Notes: generated by a model not told the origin, from the letters alone. DNA of 64,000 nt from JBBQED01 sp038320345 (GCA_038320345.1 JBBQED010000009.1:77047-141046), one strand, 5' to 3'; counted from the stretch's first letter, positions 54,566-63,817 are shown. Program-made: numbers and translations.

Positions 54566-55318
54566 TTATTTTGCTGTATAACCACCATCAATTGTATAAT
54601 AAGACCCTGTAACAAAAGATGCTTTAGAACTACAAAGCCAAAGTGCCAACTCAGCAACTTCTTCCGCCTTTCCTAAGCGACCAATAGGATGCAGTGCAAT
54701 TAATGAATCAATCATTGCGGAATCTAGATTTTTTCCCAATAAAGGTGTATTAATAAAACCAGGACAAATTGCATTTACCCTTATGTTTTTAGCTGCATAT
54801 TCAATTGCTGCATTTTGAGTTAGGCCAATCACACCATGCTTAGCTGCAACATATGCTGAAGACAGTTCAAAGCCCACTAAACCTAAAATAGAAGCAATAT
54901 TTACGATACTGCCACCACCAGATTTCATCATCGCGGGCAGCTGATAGCGCATTCCGTAAAAAACTCCTGACAAATTAATTGAAATTACTTTATCCCATCC
55001 TTCTATTGGATACTCCCCTACTGGCAAAGTTGGACCACCAATACCAGCGTTATTACAAGCAATATGCAAACCTCCATAATATTTAACAGTCTGGTCAACT
55101 AAAGACTGTTGATCGGATGGCTTGGAAGTATCTGAAGAAATAAAAAAAGCCGTCCCCCCCATATCATTGATAACTTTAACCGTATCATTTCCGCCAGACT
55201 CATCAATATCAGACACCACAACCTTAGCACCTTCCATAGCTAAAACAGTTGCAATAGCTTTACCTATTCCAGAACCTGATCCGGTTACAATAGCCACTTT
55301 ATCTTCAATCCATTTCAT
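54566..55318 (-). CDS. Short-chain dehydrogenase/reductase (SDR)
   Basis: 250 residues, classical SDR. Nucleotide-binding TGSGSGIGKA, NNAG (ACNNAGIGG), catalytic Ser in NIASILGLVG, Tyr and Lys in SSAYVAAKHG, and the C-terminal FVTGSYYTIDGG of the glucose/3-oxoacyl-ACP reductase group. An NAD(P)-dependent oxidoreductase on an unknown alcohol/ketone. Cytoplasmic. Lies 60 bp after dps in the same direction. Confidence 0.92.
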   Translation of the reverse strand: MKWIEDKVAIVTGSGSGIGKAIATVLAMEGAKVVVSDIDESGGNDTVKVINDMGGTAFFISSDTSKPSDQQSLVDQTVKYYGGLHIACNNAGIGGPTLPVGEYPIEGWDKVISINLSGVFYGMRYQLPAMMKSGGGSIVNIASILGLVGFELSSAYVAAKHGVIGLTQNAAIEYAAKNIRVNAICPGFINTPLLGKNLDSAMIDSLIALHPIGRLGKAEEVAELALWLCSSKASFVTGSYYTIDGGYTAK

Positions 55319-55378
55319 AAAAATTGTATTTGTTCATTTAAAATTAAATTAGTCTACCATGGAATTAGTGGTAAAATA

Positions 55379-55852
55379 CTACGCAAAATACCTTCTTAAA
55401 GTCCAAGCAATTGTTTCATGTTCTTCCATTAATCCAGTAAGAAAATCAGCAGTTCCTGCATCTTTAAATTTTTCATCGCATTGATCTATAAAGTCACGAA
55501 GTATAACAATTGATGCTTCATGATCCTCCAACAATTCTTTAATCATGTCCTTTGAATTGGGGAATTTACCTGGATGCTCTTTAATAGAAGTCAACTTACT
55601 AAACTCTGCCATCGTCCCGATCGTTTTCTCACCTAACTTACTTATCCTTTCTGCAACTTGGTCAATGGCCTCTTCCAATTGCTTGTATTGTGATTCAAAC
55701 AATTTATGCAACTCCATAAAACTTTCACCATAAACATTCCAGTGAAATTTTCTAGTTTTAGTGTAAAGAGTTACTTGATCTGCTAAAACGGAAGTAAGTA
55801 ATTCAGCAATGCCTTTCAGATTTTTTTCGGAAATACCAATATTAGGTTTCAT
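55379..55852 (-). CDS. dps: Dps-family DNA-protecting ferritin-like protein
   Basis: 157 residues. Dps/MrgA fold with intersubunit ferroxidase residues: the first H in KFHWNVYGESFMELHKLFE (H, D/E positions) and the helix-BC hydrophobic region; the C-terminal helix ends in IAWTLRRYFA. Stores iron by using H2O2 and shields DNA. Full length. Works with katE in oxidative-stress defence. No clear TAnnTTTG promoter was found upstream. Confidence 0.93.
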   Translation of the reverse strand: MKPNIGISEKNLKGIAELLTSVLADQVTLYTKTRKFHWNVYGESFMELHKLFESQYKQLEEAIDQVAERISKLGEKTIGTMAEFSKLTSIKEHPGKFPNSKDMIKELLEDHEASIVILRDFIDQCDEKFKDAGTADFLTGLMEEHETIAWTLRRYFA

Positions 55853-55982
55853 AATTTAATTTTTTTTCTCTATAATCTAGAAGCAATTTTATATTGCTAA
55901 GTTTCATTATTTATTTTACTTTATTGTGAATTATACCATCATAGATTACCTATCATGATTTCATAATTAAAATCTAATTCAC

Positions 55983-56093
55983 TTATTTTTTTAGCTTATT
56001 TCTTAAAGCATACACTATAATAACAGCAACTGCCAGAAACACTATTCCAAAAACACCACCCATACCCATCGTCCAACTTTGTTGATTTTGCAT
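55983..56093 (-). CDS. Tiny single-pass membrane protein
   Basis: 36 residues: MQNQQSWTMGMGG, a hydrophobic helix VFGIVFLAVAVIIVYAL, then a basic end RNKLKK. A tidy membrane-protein pattern (outside/inside charge bias) makes it a plausible gene despite its size. No named family. Alone between dps and the porin gene. Confidence 0.45.
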   Translation of the reverse strand: MQNQQSWTMGMGGVFGIVFLAVAVIIVYALRNKLKK

Positions 56094-56232
56094 TGATTAT
56101 ATTCAATTTTTAATAAGAATATTTGAATTCTTTCTCACAAAGGAAAACATAAGAAAATTCCAGATTCTTATATTTCGTCCATATTCCCTTACATGATTCC
56201 CATTTTTCTCTTAAAAACATGAATTTTGACAT

Positions 56233-56261
56233 AAAAAAAGGCACCCCATAAATGGGATGCC
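56233..56261 (-). terminator. Terminator of the outer-membrane protein gene
   Basis: GGCA-C-CCCAT / ATGGG-A-TGCC stem (one mismatch), with seven T after it on the minus strand, 23 nt after the stop. Confidence 0.75.
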
Positions 56262-56283
56262 CGACCTTATCTTTAAATTAGTT

Positions 56284-57129
56284 TTAAAACAGAACAGTAA
56301 AGCCAAGGTATGCTGCATTTGTTTTACGATTTGCTTTCAAAATAACATTATAGGTATCTGAACCTGATTGTTTTCCATCAGTATCAACAAAACCATAAAA
56401 ACCACGGTACCCAATATCAAAACGAGCTGTATGGGCAGCATTCAGAGCGAATTCAAGTCCTGCACCATATGCAAATCCTATATCACCCTTTTTAACTGCA
56501 AAAACAGCTTTTAATGAATCAGCACTATCACTTCCGGAAGAAGAAAAGTTAGTTCCTGCATTAAATCCGAACTGAGGACCCATAACAAAATTCAGATTAA
56601 TTGGCTTTCCTTTTCCAGTATTCAATGAAAGTAAAACTGGAATATTGATGTACTTAATGTCAACAATACGATCCAAATTATGATCAACAAATTTTTGTTT
56701 TACTTTATAGTAATCAATTTCTCCTTGAAAACCGACATTAGGTGTCAAGTTAAATCCTAGCAAAATTCCAAAACCCTGACTAACCGTAACCTTAGTGTTA
56801 ATCGCGTCTCCATTATAACTTCTAACTTTTATTGATGAAAAAGTTGGCATATAACGGAATCCAAATTCAAATCTTCTCAAATCAGTATTCATCATACCTG
56901 TACCGGAAGTCTGAGTAGTCGTAGTTGTAGTTTGTGTAGGCTGTTGCGCAGGAGCAGGAGCCGCAGCAGGTGCTGGTGCAACAGCTGGTGGTGGAGTAGG
57001 ATAAATAACTTTTATAGAATCCTGAGCATTAATGGTACTCGCAAATACTAATGTGATAGATAAAGCCAGCAAAGACTTCAACATACCAGATTTTACGTTT
57101 TTCATATTTTTGTTTTTATTGGTTTTCAT
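56284..57129 (-). CDS. Outer-membrane beta-barrel protein
   Basis: 281 residues. Signal peptide (LLALSITLVFASTINAQ), then a proline/alanine/glutamine/threonine-rich linker (TPPPAVAPAPAAAPAPAQQP). The rest is an eight-stranded-like barrel of the porin/OmpA-like 'outer membrane protein beta-barrel' type (RFEFGFRYMPTFSSIKVRSY, FGILLGFNLTPNVGFQGEID), ending in YLGFTVLF with the usual C-terminal F. Start could also be the inner ATG at 57105. Monocistronic. Confidence 0.85.
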   Translation of the reverse strand: MKTNKNKNMKNVKSGMLKSLLALSITLVFASTINAQDSIKVIYPTPPPAVAPAPAAAPAPAQQPTQTTTTTTQTSGTGMMNTDLRRFEFGFRYMPTFSSIKVRSYNGDAINTKVTVSQGFGILLGFNLTPNVGFQGEIDYYKVKQKFVDHNLDRIVDIKYINIPVLLSLNTGKGKPINLNFVMGPQFGFNAGTNFSSSGSDSADSLKAVFAVKKGDIGFAYGAGLEFALNAAHTARFDIGYRGFYGFVDTDGKQSGSDTYNVILKANRKTNAAYLGFTVLF

Positions 57130-57671
57130 AGCGGAATAATATTTAAGATTAACTTATTCCCAACTCTACTGTAAATGTTATAGAGAAGAGATTATACTAT
57201 AACACAATATTTAGAACCACAAAGGTGAGTTTTAATTTTACTTCTTCTATTACATAATTAAGCAGTAAGATTACATGATTACATTAAACGGATGGTTACA
57301 GCACACTCTATAATGCAAAAATATAGGCTAAAATGAAACAACTTTAGACATTAAAAATATAAGATAACACGACTGAAGAAAACATAAAAAGCCATTTAAA
57401 TCTTTATGGAAGAGGAGTGAAATAAAATGGAATATAAACGTATTTCAAAATATAAATCACTTTTGCTACAGTCAAATAATAACCTGATATTTACACACAA
57501 ATAAGAAATTAAAAAAGATTATCTCCTTTATTCAAGTAAAGAACTCGGCAAATAATATTTACCATTATCAAAAATAATTTATCAAATCATTCGATAGTTA
57601 AATCAAATATGATGAAACTACTTCTATTGCATTTGAAACAATATAACCCTTGAATTTTTATTAAAATATTC
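57130..57671. other. Divergent intergenic region
   Basis: About 540 bp between the minus-strand barrel gene and the plus-strand DsbA-like gene. No open frame with coding character. An exact minus-strand TATTTTTG at 57323-57316 could be a promoter -7 element for the barrel gene with a long leader. Confidence 0.4.
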
Positions 57672-58313
57672 ATGAATATGAAAAACAATCTAAAAATTGA
57701 TATTGTTTCAGACTTAGTTTGTCCATGGTGTTACATAGGACAAAAACGATTACAGGATGCATTGCTACTGGCTGGTTATGATACGCAAATTGAATGGAAA
57801 CCTTATCAGCTACATCCAGAAATAAATAAATCAGGTGTAGAAAAAAATCTATTTCTGTCCGATAAATTTGGATCAGAAAGCGAAAATTTATATGATCATG
57901 TTAAAGAAATAGCGGCTGCTGAATCTTTAGAAATGAATCCAGAACTGATTAAGAATATACCCAACACATTTGAAACTCATCGACTAATGTGGTATGCTAA
58001 GCAAAAGCGACGAGATTATCAGCTTGCCAAAATACTTTTTGAGGGTTACTTCGCAAAAGGAAAAGATTTTAGTCGTACCGAAACTTTAGTGGAGCTTGGA
58101 ATGTTAGCAGGATTGAATAAAGAGGAATTAATGGATTTCTTTGAATCAGATTCCGGAAAAGATGAAGTTACAAAAGAAGAGAAAAAATACAGAGATGCGG
58201 GAATCACTGCAGTACCTACGTATATTATCAATGATAAGTATATGATACAAGGTGCTCAAACTGCCGACGTCTTTCTAGAAGCATTTAAGCAACTTAAGTC
58301 AGAATTCTCCTAA
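57672..58313 (+). CDS. DsbA family / FrnE-like thiol oxidoreductase
   Basis: 213 residues, no signal peptide, so cytoplasmic. Thioredoxin-like fold with CPWC active site (VSDLVCPWCYIG) and the cis-Pro region VPTYI near residue 180, the FrnE/DsbA-like (2-hydroxychromene-2-carboxylate isomerase-like) arrangement. FrnE-type proteins act in redox homeostasis and stress resistance. First of three plus-strand genes with the alcohol dehydrogenase and PfpI protein, probably one operon. Confidence 0.9.
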   Translation: MNMKNNLKIDIVSDLVCPWCYIGQKRLQDALLLAGYDTQIEWKPYQLHPEINKSGVEKNLFLSDKFGSESENLYDHVKEIAAAESLEMNPELIKNIPNTFETHRLMWYAKQKRRDYQLAKILFEGYFAKGKDFSRTETLVELGMLAGLNKEELMDFFESDSGKDEVTKEEKKYRDAGITAVPTYIINDKYMIQGAQTADVFLEAFKQLKSEFS

Positions 58314-58368
58314 GTCGAACCATCTCGATTATAGAACATATAACCGTACAACTTTATCTTTAAAAAAT

Positions 58369-59529
58369 ATGTTAAACTTTGAATTCAAAAATCCAACAAA
58401 AATAATTTTTGGAAAAGACCAGATTGGAAAACTAGCAGTAGAAATACCTGCCAATGCTAAAATATTAATGTTATATGGTGGTGGTAGTATTAAGAAAAAC
58501 GGAATTTACGATAAAGTAAAACAAGCTCTTTCCAATTTTGAAGTATTCGAATTTGGTGGCATTCCAGCAAACCCTGAATACGAAACTTTGCTCCATGCGT
58601 TGAAAATAATAAAAGAACAACAAATAACTTTTTTACTTGCAGTTGGTGGTGGTTCAGTAATAGATGGAACCAAGTTCCTTGCATCTGCAGGGTTGTATCA
58701 GGGAAATGAACCTTGGGATATTTTAAGCAAAAATATCCGTACAGAAACAGGAATGCCATTTGGCACTGTTCTCACGCTACCCGCCACCGGATCTGAAATG
58801 AATTCAGGAGCTGTGATTACGCGTGCATCAACAAAAGAAAAACTAGCAATGGGTGGGCCGGGATTATTTCCGCAATTCTCTATACTTGATCCTACAGTAG
58901 TAGCTTCAATTCCACAGCGTCAACTTGCTAATGGAATTACTGATGCCTTTACGCATGTGCTCGAACAGTACATGACTTATCCTGTACATGCCAATCTTCA
59001 GGACCGGATTTCAGAGAGCATCCTTCAAACTTTGATAGAAGTGGCTCCAATCATTATGAGAGATCCCACCAACTATGATGCAGCTGGAGATTTCATGTGG
59101 TGCTGTACGATGGCACTAAATGGCCTGATCCAAAAAGGAGTTCCAACAGATTGGGCAATACATTCTATGGGACATGAATTAACGGCAATGTTCGGTATCG
59201 ATCATGCGCGAACACTAGCAATTATTGCTCCTCGACATTATCGTTACAACCTAGAAGCTAAGAAAAATAAATTAGCTCAATATGGAAATAGAGTGTGGAA
59301 TATTGCCATCGGAAATGAGGAGGAAATGGCAAAAGCAGCAATTGAAAAGACAGAGCATTTTTTTCACTCACTTGGCATCCCAACAAAACTTTCTGAATAT
59401 ACCGATGACTATGCGGGAACTGCTGAGAAAATCGCTACTCGCTTTACAGAAAGGGGTTGGATTGGATTAGGCGAGCATAAAAACCTGAAACCATCCGATG
59501 TTGAAAAAATAGTAGAAATGAGTTACTAA
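58369..59529 (+). CDS. Iron-containing alcohol dehydrogenase, YqhD-like
   Basis: 386 residues, against 387 for E. coli YqhD. NADP-binding GGGSIKKNG and GGGSVIDGTKF, a metal site with ITDAFTHVLEQYMT, GHELTAMFGIDHARTLAI (His ligands), and the C-terminal IGLGEHKNLKPSDVEKIVEM. It reduces aldehydes produced by lipid peroxidation; this fits the catalase-rich surroundings. Second gene of the operon, 55 bp after the DsbA-like gene. Confidence 0.95.
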   Translation: MLNFEFKNPTKIIFGKDQIGKLAVEIPANAKILMLYGGGSIKKNGIYDKVKQALSNFEVFEFGGIPANPEYETLLHALKIIKEQQITFLLAVGGGSVIDGTKFLASAGLYQGNEPWDILSKNIRTETGMPFGTVLTLPATGSEMNSGAVITRASTKEKLAMGGPGLFPQFSILDPTVVASIPQRQLANGITDAFTHVLEQYMTYPVHANLQDRISESILQTLIEVAPIIMRDPTNYDAAGDFMWCCTMALNGLIQKGVPTDWAIHSMGHELTAMFGIDHARTLAIIAPRHYRYNLEAKKNKLAQYGNRVWNIAIGNEEEMAKAAIEKTEHFFHSLGIPTKLSEYTDDYAGTAEKIATRFTERGWIGLGEHKNLKPSDVEKIVEMSY

Positions 59530-59564
59530 AGAATAAAAATTTAAAATTAATATAGTTTAGAAAA

Positions 59565-60251
59565 ATGATGAAAATACTAATTGTTCTAACTTCCCATAGT
59601 GAACTGGGAAACACCGGTGAAAAAACCGGATTTTGGATTGAAGAATTTGCTTCACCCTATTATGCATTGATTGACGCTGGTGCAGAAATTACAATTGCCT
59701 CGCCAAAAGGGGGTCAACCACCAATAGACCCTAAGAGTGATGCTCCAGATGCACAAACTACTTCCACGAAACGATTTAAGCGTGACACCGAACTCTTGAA
59801 TAAAATGGCTCACACTACACCTTTAGCCGAAATCAAGCAATCGGACTATGATGCGGTATTTTATCCGGGTGGCCATGGACCAATGTGGGATCTTGCGAAT
59901 GATACAAACTCTATTGCATTAATAGAAGATTTTTATCGTCACCAGAAACCCATCGCATTTGTTTGTCATGCGCCAGCAGCATTAGTAAAAGTAAAAGGAG
60001 CAGACGGCAGTCCATTGGTTAAAGGAAAAGCAGTAACTGGATTTTCCAACACCGAAGAAGCTGCAGTAAAACTTACTGAAGTAGTTCCATTTTTATTGGA
60101 AGATGCTTTAAAGACTTTAGGAGGTAATTACAGTAAAGGGTCCGATTGGTCTTCTTATGTAAAACAAGACGGCCTACTCATAACTGGTCAGAATCCGGGT
60201 TCATCAGAAGAAGTTGCAACCTTACTCATTGAAATACTAAAGAAAAAATAA
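59565..60251 (+). CDS. DJ-1/PfpI family type 1 glutamine-amidotransferase-like protein
   Basis: 228 residues. The catalytic Cys elbow is FVCHAPAALV; GFWIEEFASPYY supplies the conserved Glu, and AVFYPGGHGPMWDL the loop. This is the Hsp31/type-1 GATase-like subgroup linked to glyoxalase or chaperone activity against reactive aldehydes; no protease activity is claimed. Third gene of the DsbA-ADH-PfpI unit, 35 bp after the previous gene; it ends 1 bp before the convergent ATPase stop. Confidence 0.92.
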   Translation: MMKILIVLTSHSELGNTGEKTGFWIEEFASPYYALIDAGAEITIASPKGGQPPIDPKSDAPDAQTTSTKRFKRDTELLNKMAHTTPLAEIKQSDYDAVFYPGGHGPMWDLANDTNSIALIEDFYRHQKPIAFVCHAPAALVKVKGADGSPLVKGKAVTGFSNTEEAAVKLTEVVPFLLEDALKTLGGNYSKGSDWSSYVKQDGLLITGQNPGSSEEVATLLIEILKKK

Positions 60252-60252
60252 A

Positions 60253-62754
60253 TTAAGAAATTTTTCTTTTCATCCATTTAATAGGTTCAAACCAAATCAC
60301 AGATAAAAATCCTGTAGTAATACAAATCAACAATTGTATAATTGACATTTTCTCAAATGTGAAAAAATCTACTAAGGGATCCACATACAATATTAATCCT
60401 GTGATGATAATAGTCAGTCCAATTATTATCATCACAAGATTATTTTTATATTTCAAAGTTGTCCATATTGAAAATTCGAAAGAACGATTCACTAAAGTCA
60501 AGAAAATATTTGCTGCTATTAAAGTTGTAAATGCCATCGTACGGATGAGCTTTTCAGGATAGGCGTGACTTACACCATACTGATATACTGAAAGAATACC
60601 AATTGTAATCAAAATACCTTGAATAATACTAATCGTCAACTCTTTCCAATTGAAAAAAGTAGTAGTCATTGGACGAGGTTTTTGATTCATAATATCCCTT
60701 TCCATAGGTTCGTTTTCATAAATAATGGAACATGTTGGACCCATGATTAACTCTAAGAAAATAATATGCACAGGAGAAAAAATATTCGGATAAATCCATC
60801 CTAATACTAGTGGAGTAAAAACCGTAAGTATAATCGGAATATGTATAGAAATAATATAGCGTATGGCTTTTTTCAGATTGGAATAGATTTTACGCCCCAT
60901 CGCTATCGCATCCACCATCTTTGATAAATCATCTTCCAGTAAAACCAATGAAGCTGCTTCTCTAGCAATTTCAGTACCTTTTTTTCCCATGGCCACGCCG
61001 ATATGAGCAGCCTTAAGGGCAGGGCCATCATTCACACCATCACCTGTCATAGCCACAATTTCCTTTGTGTCTTTTAGAGCATTAATAACTCTTAATTTTG
61101 CATCGGGAAACATCCTCGAAAAAATAGTTGTAGTTCCTACTTTTTTATTCAATTCTTGGTCCGTCCAAGCCATCAACTTTTCACCAGTTACAGTTTGATC
61201 GTATCCATGAAATCCAATTTGCTTGGCGATAGATACCGATGTAGCTTGATTATCTCCCGTAATAATTTTAACATTAATTCCTGCATTATAAAAACTTTCA
61301 AGTACAGAATTAATATTTTTCTTAGGCGGATCATAAAATGCGACTAAACCTTTGAAAGTAAATTTAAATTCTTGTTGATCTTGCGGATAATTATCACCTG
61401 AAAAATCAGTTGATGCCACACCTAACACCCGATAACCTTCAGTGGTGAGCGTAAGCATCGCAGTATTCACCATTTCTTCCTGCTCTTTGTTCAAGGCTGA
61501 AACGGTAATTAACGCTTCGGGTGCACCTTTCGCAGCAATAATACGGTGTTTTAACTGATCTTCGAAAACATGCGTCATCATTGGAGGAGTACCACCCAAA
61601 GGGTACTCATGTACTAATTTATGCGTAGGTCTTTCATCTGCAACAGAAAAATATTTAGAATAAGAATTATGCAAAGCCACTTCCATCGGATCAAAAGGAA
61701 GAGGTTCACTTGCCCACATTGAAAGCCTAATTACATCTTTAGCATCCAGATCAGAAAATTTATCCTCGCTAAAAATAGTATTGGATTTTAGTGAATATAC
61801 TTTCACCAAACTCATTTTATTTTCAGTAATCGTTCCAGTTTTATCAGTACATATAACGGTTGCGCTACCTAAAGTTTCAACTGTTTTCATTTGCTTAACA
61901 ACGATTCCAAGTTTCATCAATCTCCAGGCACCAAGAGCCATAAAAGTTGTAAATGCCACAGGAATTTCTTCGGGAAGAATGCTCATAGCTAGAGTAAGCG
62001 CTTTTAGTAAACTATCCAATACATCTTTGCTATGCTTAAAATTAATAAACCATACAATGATAAAGATAGCAGCTCCCAAAATCACCATCTTCTTCACAAA
62101 ATTATGAATCTGCAATTCGAGGGGCGTCTTTTCTTCTTCAATGCTTTCTAAACTTTTTCCAATCTTACCGAGTTTGGTTTCTAATCCGATCTGCGTAATT
62201 CGTGCTATTGCTAATCCACTAGTAACATTTGTTCCACGGAAAATTTGATTGTTTTTACTTTCAGAATCTTTGAAAACAGGCAGCGACTCTCCAGTTAATA
62301 CAGATTCATTGACTGAAAAATCATTGGATTGAATAATTTTTCCATCAGCTGCAATTGAACTTCCCTCCTCCACTATTAAGCAATCTCCGATTACTAATTC
62401 GTCGATCTTAATACTTATTATTTTTCCGCTTCGGATCACTTTACACATCGGCTGCGTAAAATCTTTCAGCTTACTAAGTGCATTTCTACTTCTAGAATCC
62501 TGAAATAGTGAAATCGCGGCCACCATTAAAATCGCAAAGCATAGAAAAATTCCATCATTTATTTTTCCACTAATAAAGTAAACGAAAGAAGCTATCAACA
62601 AAAGTATCACCATCGGTTCTTTTGCAATGCTTTTTATAGCTGCTAAAAATCTGTTCTCTTTCTTAAAATCAAGTAAATTATTTCCTGACTCCCGTCGTGA
62701 AATCAAGACTTCCTCTTCTGTTAAACCGGTGATGGCATGAATGTCTGAGTTCAT
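60253..62754 (-). CDS. Cation-translocating P-type ATPase (P2-like, probably Ca2+)
   Basis: 833 residues. N-terminal cation-ATPase region (TGLTEEEVLISRRESGNNLL), actuator TGES in VLTGESLPV, M4 motif ILPEEIPVAF, phosphorylation loop ICTDKTGTITENKM, nucleotide site KGAPEA, hinge MTGDGVNDGPALKAAHIGVA, and a C-terminal four-to-six-helix domain. Structure matches P2-type Ca2+/Mn2+ or Na+/K+-like pumps; ion specificity is not decided by the PEEIP variant. Inner membrane. Convergent with the PfpI gene, with no room for a shared terminator. Confidence 0.93.
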   Translation of the reverse strand: MNSDIHAITGLTEEEVLISRRESGNNLLDFKKENRFLAAIKSIAKEPMVILLLIASFVYFISGKINDGIFLCFAILMVAAISLFQDSRSRNALSKLKDFTQPMCKVIRSGKIISIKIDELVIGDCLIVEEGSSIAADGKIIQSNDFSVNESVLTGESLPVFKDSESKNNQIFRGTNVTSGLAIARITQIGLETKLGKIGKSLESIEEEKTPLELQIHNFVKKMVILGAAIFIIVWFINFKHSKDVLDSLLKALTLAMSILPEEIPVAFTTFMALGAWRLMKLGIVVKQMKTVETLGSATVICTDKTGTITENKMSLVKVYSLKSNTIFSEDKFSDLDAKDVIRLSMWASEPLPFDPMEVALHNSYSKYFSVADERPTHKLVHEYPLGGTPPMMTHVFEDQLKHRIIAAKGAPEALITVSALNKEQEEMVNTAMLTLTTEGYRVLGVASTDFSGDNYPQDQQEFKFTFKGLVAFYDPPKKNINSVLESFYNAGINVKIITGDNQATSVSIAKQIGFHGYDQTVTGEKLMAWTDQELNKKVGTTTIFSRMFPDAKLRVINALKDTKEIVAMTGDGVNDGPALKAAHIGVAMGKKGTEIAREAASLVLLEDDLSKMVDAIAMGRKIYSNLKKAIRYIISIHIPIILTVFTPLVLGWIYPNIFSPVHIIFLELIMGPTCSIIYENEPMERDIMNQKPRPMTTTFFNWKELTISIIQGILITIGILSVYQYGVSHAYPEKLIRTMAFTTLIAANIFLTLVNRSFEFSIWTTLKYKNNLVMIIIGLTIIITGLILYVDPLVDFFTFEKMSIIQLLICITTGFLSVIWFEPIKWMKRKIS

Positions 62755-63047
62755 AAAAATAAAATTACATGATAAATGACTAAGCTAAAAAAAATCAATC
62801 AAAAGTTAATTGTTTAAAATTGGAATAGAACATGACAAAAATCACATGCCAATATTCAGGGATTCAAATTTGAAATTCAATATAAAAAGTAAAACATTAA
62901 CAAATCATCACAGTAGATTAAAAAAATAATATTTTATTTGGTAAGGATAAGCGATCTATTTAAATATTACCATGAAAATTGCTTGACAGTGAATTTGATC
63001 CTTTAGCATTGAAAAAAAATCAAGGAAGATGTCATATGAGATAAAAT
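62755..63047. other. Intergenic spacer
   Basis: About 290 bp, AT-rich; no gene or clear repeat. Contains the 5' region of the P-type ATPase. Confidence 0.4.
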
Positions 63048-63072
63048 GAAAAAAGTCCGACATAGTCGGACT
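63048..63072 (-). terminator. Terminator of tRNA-Pro(UGG), minus strand
   Basis: AGTCCGAC-TAT-GTCGGACT stem followed by six T on the minus strand. Confidence 0.85.
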
Positions 63073-63082
63073 CTCTTTTGCC

Positions 63083-63159
63083 TGGTCGGGGTGGCCAGAT
63101 TCGAACTGACGACCTCCACATCCCAAATGTGGCGCGATACCGGGCTACGCTACACCCCG
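63083..63159 (-). tRNA. tRNA-Pro(UGG)
   Basis: Minus strand. Acceptor CGGGGTG (63159-63153) with CACCCCG (63093-63087), discriminator A, encoded CCA at 63085-63083. Anticodon arm CCACA-TTTGGGA-TGTGG gives TGG. T-arm GTCAGTTCGAATCTGGC. Upstream minus-strand CATCTTTG is a near match to the -7 element. Confidence 0.95.
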
Positions 63160-63438
63160 AACACTTTCAATAATACGCTATTGAAAAAGCGTGTGCAAAG
63201 ATGGTGAAGTTTAGACAAAATCAAGGCGGTAATCTTTAAAATTAAACAAATATTTCCCAAACATTTGATTTACAGAAATATAGTATGAAAAACAGCTTTA
63301 CAATAACTATTTCATTTACAATGTGAGAGATGATTGGTGGTTTTAAGCACTCCTATAAATGCAGTTATCAAAACATTAATTAAAATTTGAAATCCTCACT
63401 AAGTGTTTACTAGAAACTTAGGATATACTAAAGACTCC

Positions 63439-63672
63439 TTTAATCTGAAAAAAACTGATGTGATTCCGAGGCGATTCGAACGCCTGACCGTCCCGACCAG
63501 TCGGGATGCGCTATGCTTTAACCTGAAAAAAACTGATGTGATTCCGAGGCGATTCGAACGCCTGACCGTCCCGACCAGTCGGGATGCTCTATGATTTAAC
63601 CTGAAAAAAAATGATGTGAGTCCGAGGCGATTCGAACGCCTGACCGTCTGCTTAGAAGGCAGATGCTCTATC
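63439..63672. repeat. Three tandem 78-bp units derived from the tRNA-Arg 3' half
   Basis: Exact 78-bp period: units begin at 63439, 63517 and 63595. Each carries, on the minus strand, the 3' part of tRNA-Arg (from the D-stem 3' strand through the T-arm to the acceptor) followed by ACATCA, a T-run, CAGG/CAGATTAAA. In units 1 and 2 the anticodon arm is replaced by TCCCGACTGGTCGGGA, itself a 7-bp inverted repeat with a 2-nt loop; the third unit is the end of the intact tRNA gene. The plus-strand frame 63403-63594 is an artefact of the repeat. Confidence 0.88.
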
Positions 63673-63690
63673 CAGCTGAGCTACGGAATC
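63617..63690 (-). tRNA. tRNA-Arg(UCU) with one acceptor-stem mismatch
   Basis: Minus strand. 5' acceptor GATTCCG (63690-63684), anticodon arm TCTGC-CTTCTAA-GCAGA giving anticodon TCT, T-arm GGCGTTCGAATCGCC. The 3' acceptor reads CGGACTC, leaving T3 opposite C70, while the two downstream partial copies have CGGAATC, which would pair perfectly. Discriminator A; CCA is not encoded. Probably functional but possibly impaired. Confidence 0.88.
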
Positions 63691-63706
63691 ATTTTTATTC
63701 AGTTTG

Positions 63707-63714
63707 CAAATTTA
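63707..63714 (-). promoter_or_regulatory. Promoter -7 element of tRNA-Arg
   Basis: Minus strand TAAATTTG, exact TAnnTTTG, 16 nt before the tRNA 5' end. Confidence 0.6.
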
Positions 63715-63731
63715 TTGGAAAATTTAAGTAA

Positions 63732-63765
63732 TTGGTCTGAATAGTTCAAAATAAATGTACCTTTG
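63732..63765 (+). promoter_or_regulatory. Promoter of tRNA-Pro, plus strand
   Basis: TTG (63732-63734), 23 nt, TACCTTTG (63758-63765), exact -7 consensus; the tRNA begins 52 nt later. Confidence 0.55.
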
Positions 63766-63817
63766 CACCTCCGGAAAAAAAACAAGATTCTTTTTCGGAG
63801 TTTTTTAATGAATTTTT

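Noticed and set aside
63403..63594. Plus-strand frame with repeated PRRFERLTVPTSRDAL peptide
   Set aside because: It is a translation of the antisense of tRNA-Arg fragments and follows the 78-bp repeat, not a gene.
63439..63672. CRISPR array
   Set aside because: Units are contiguous 78-bp tandem copies with no variable spacers and no cas genes nearby.
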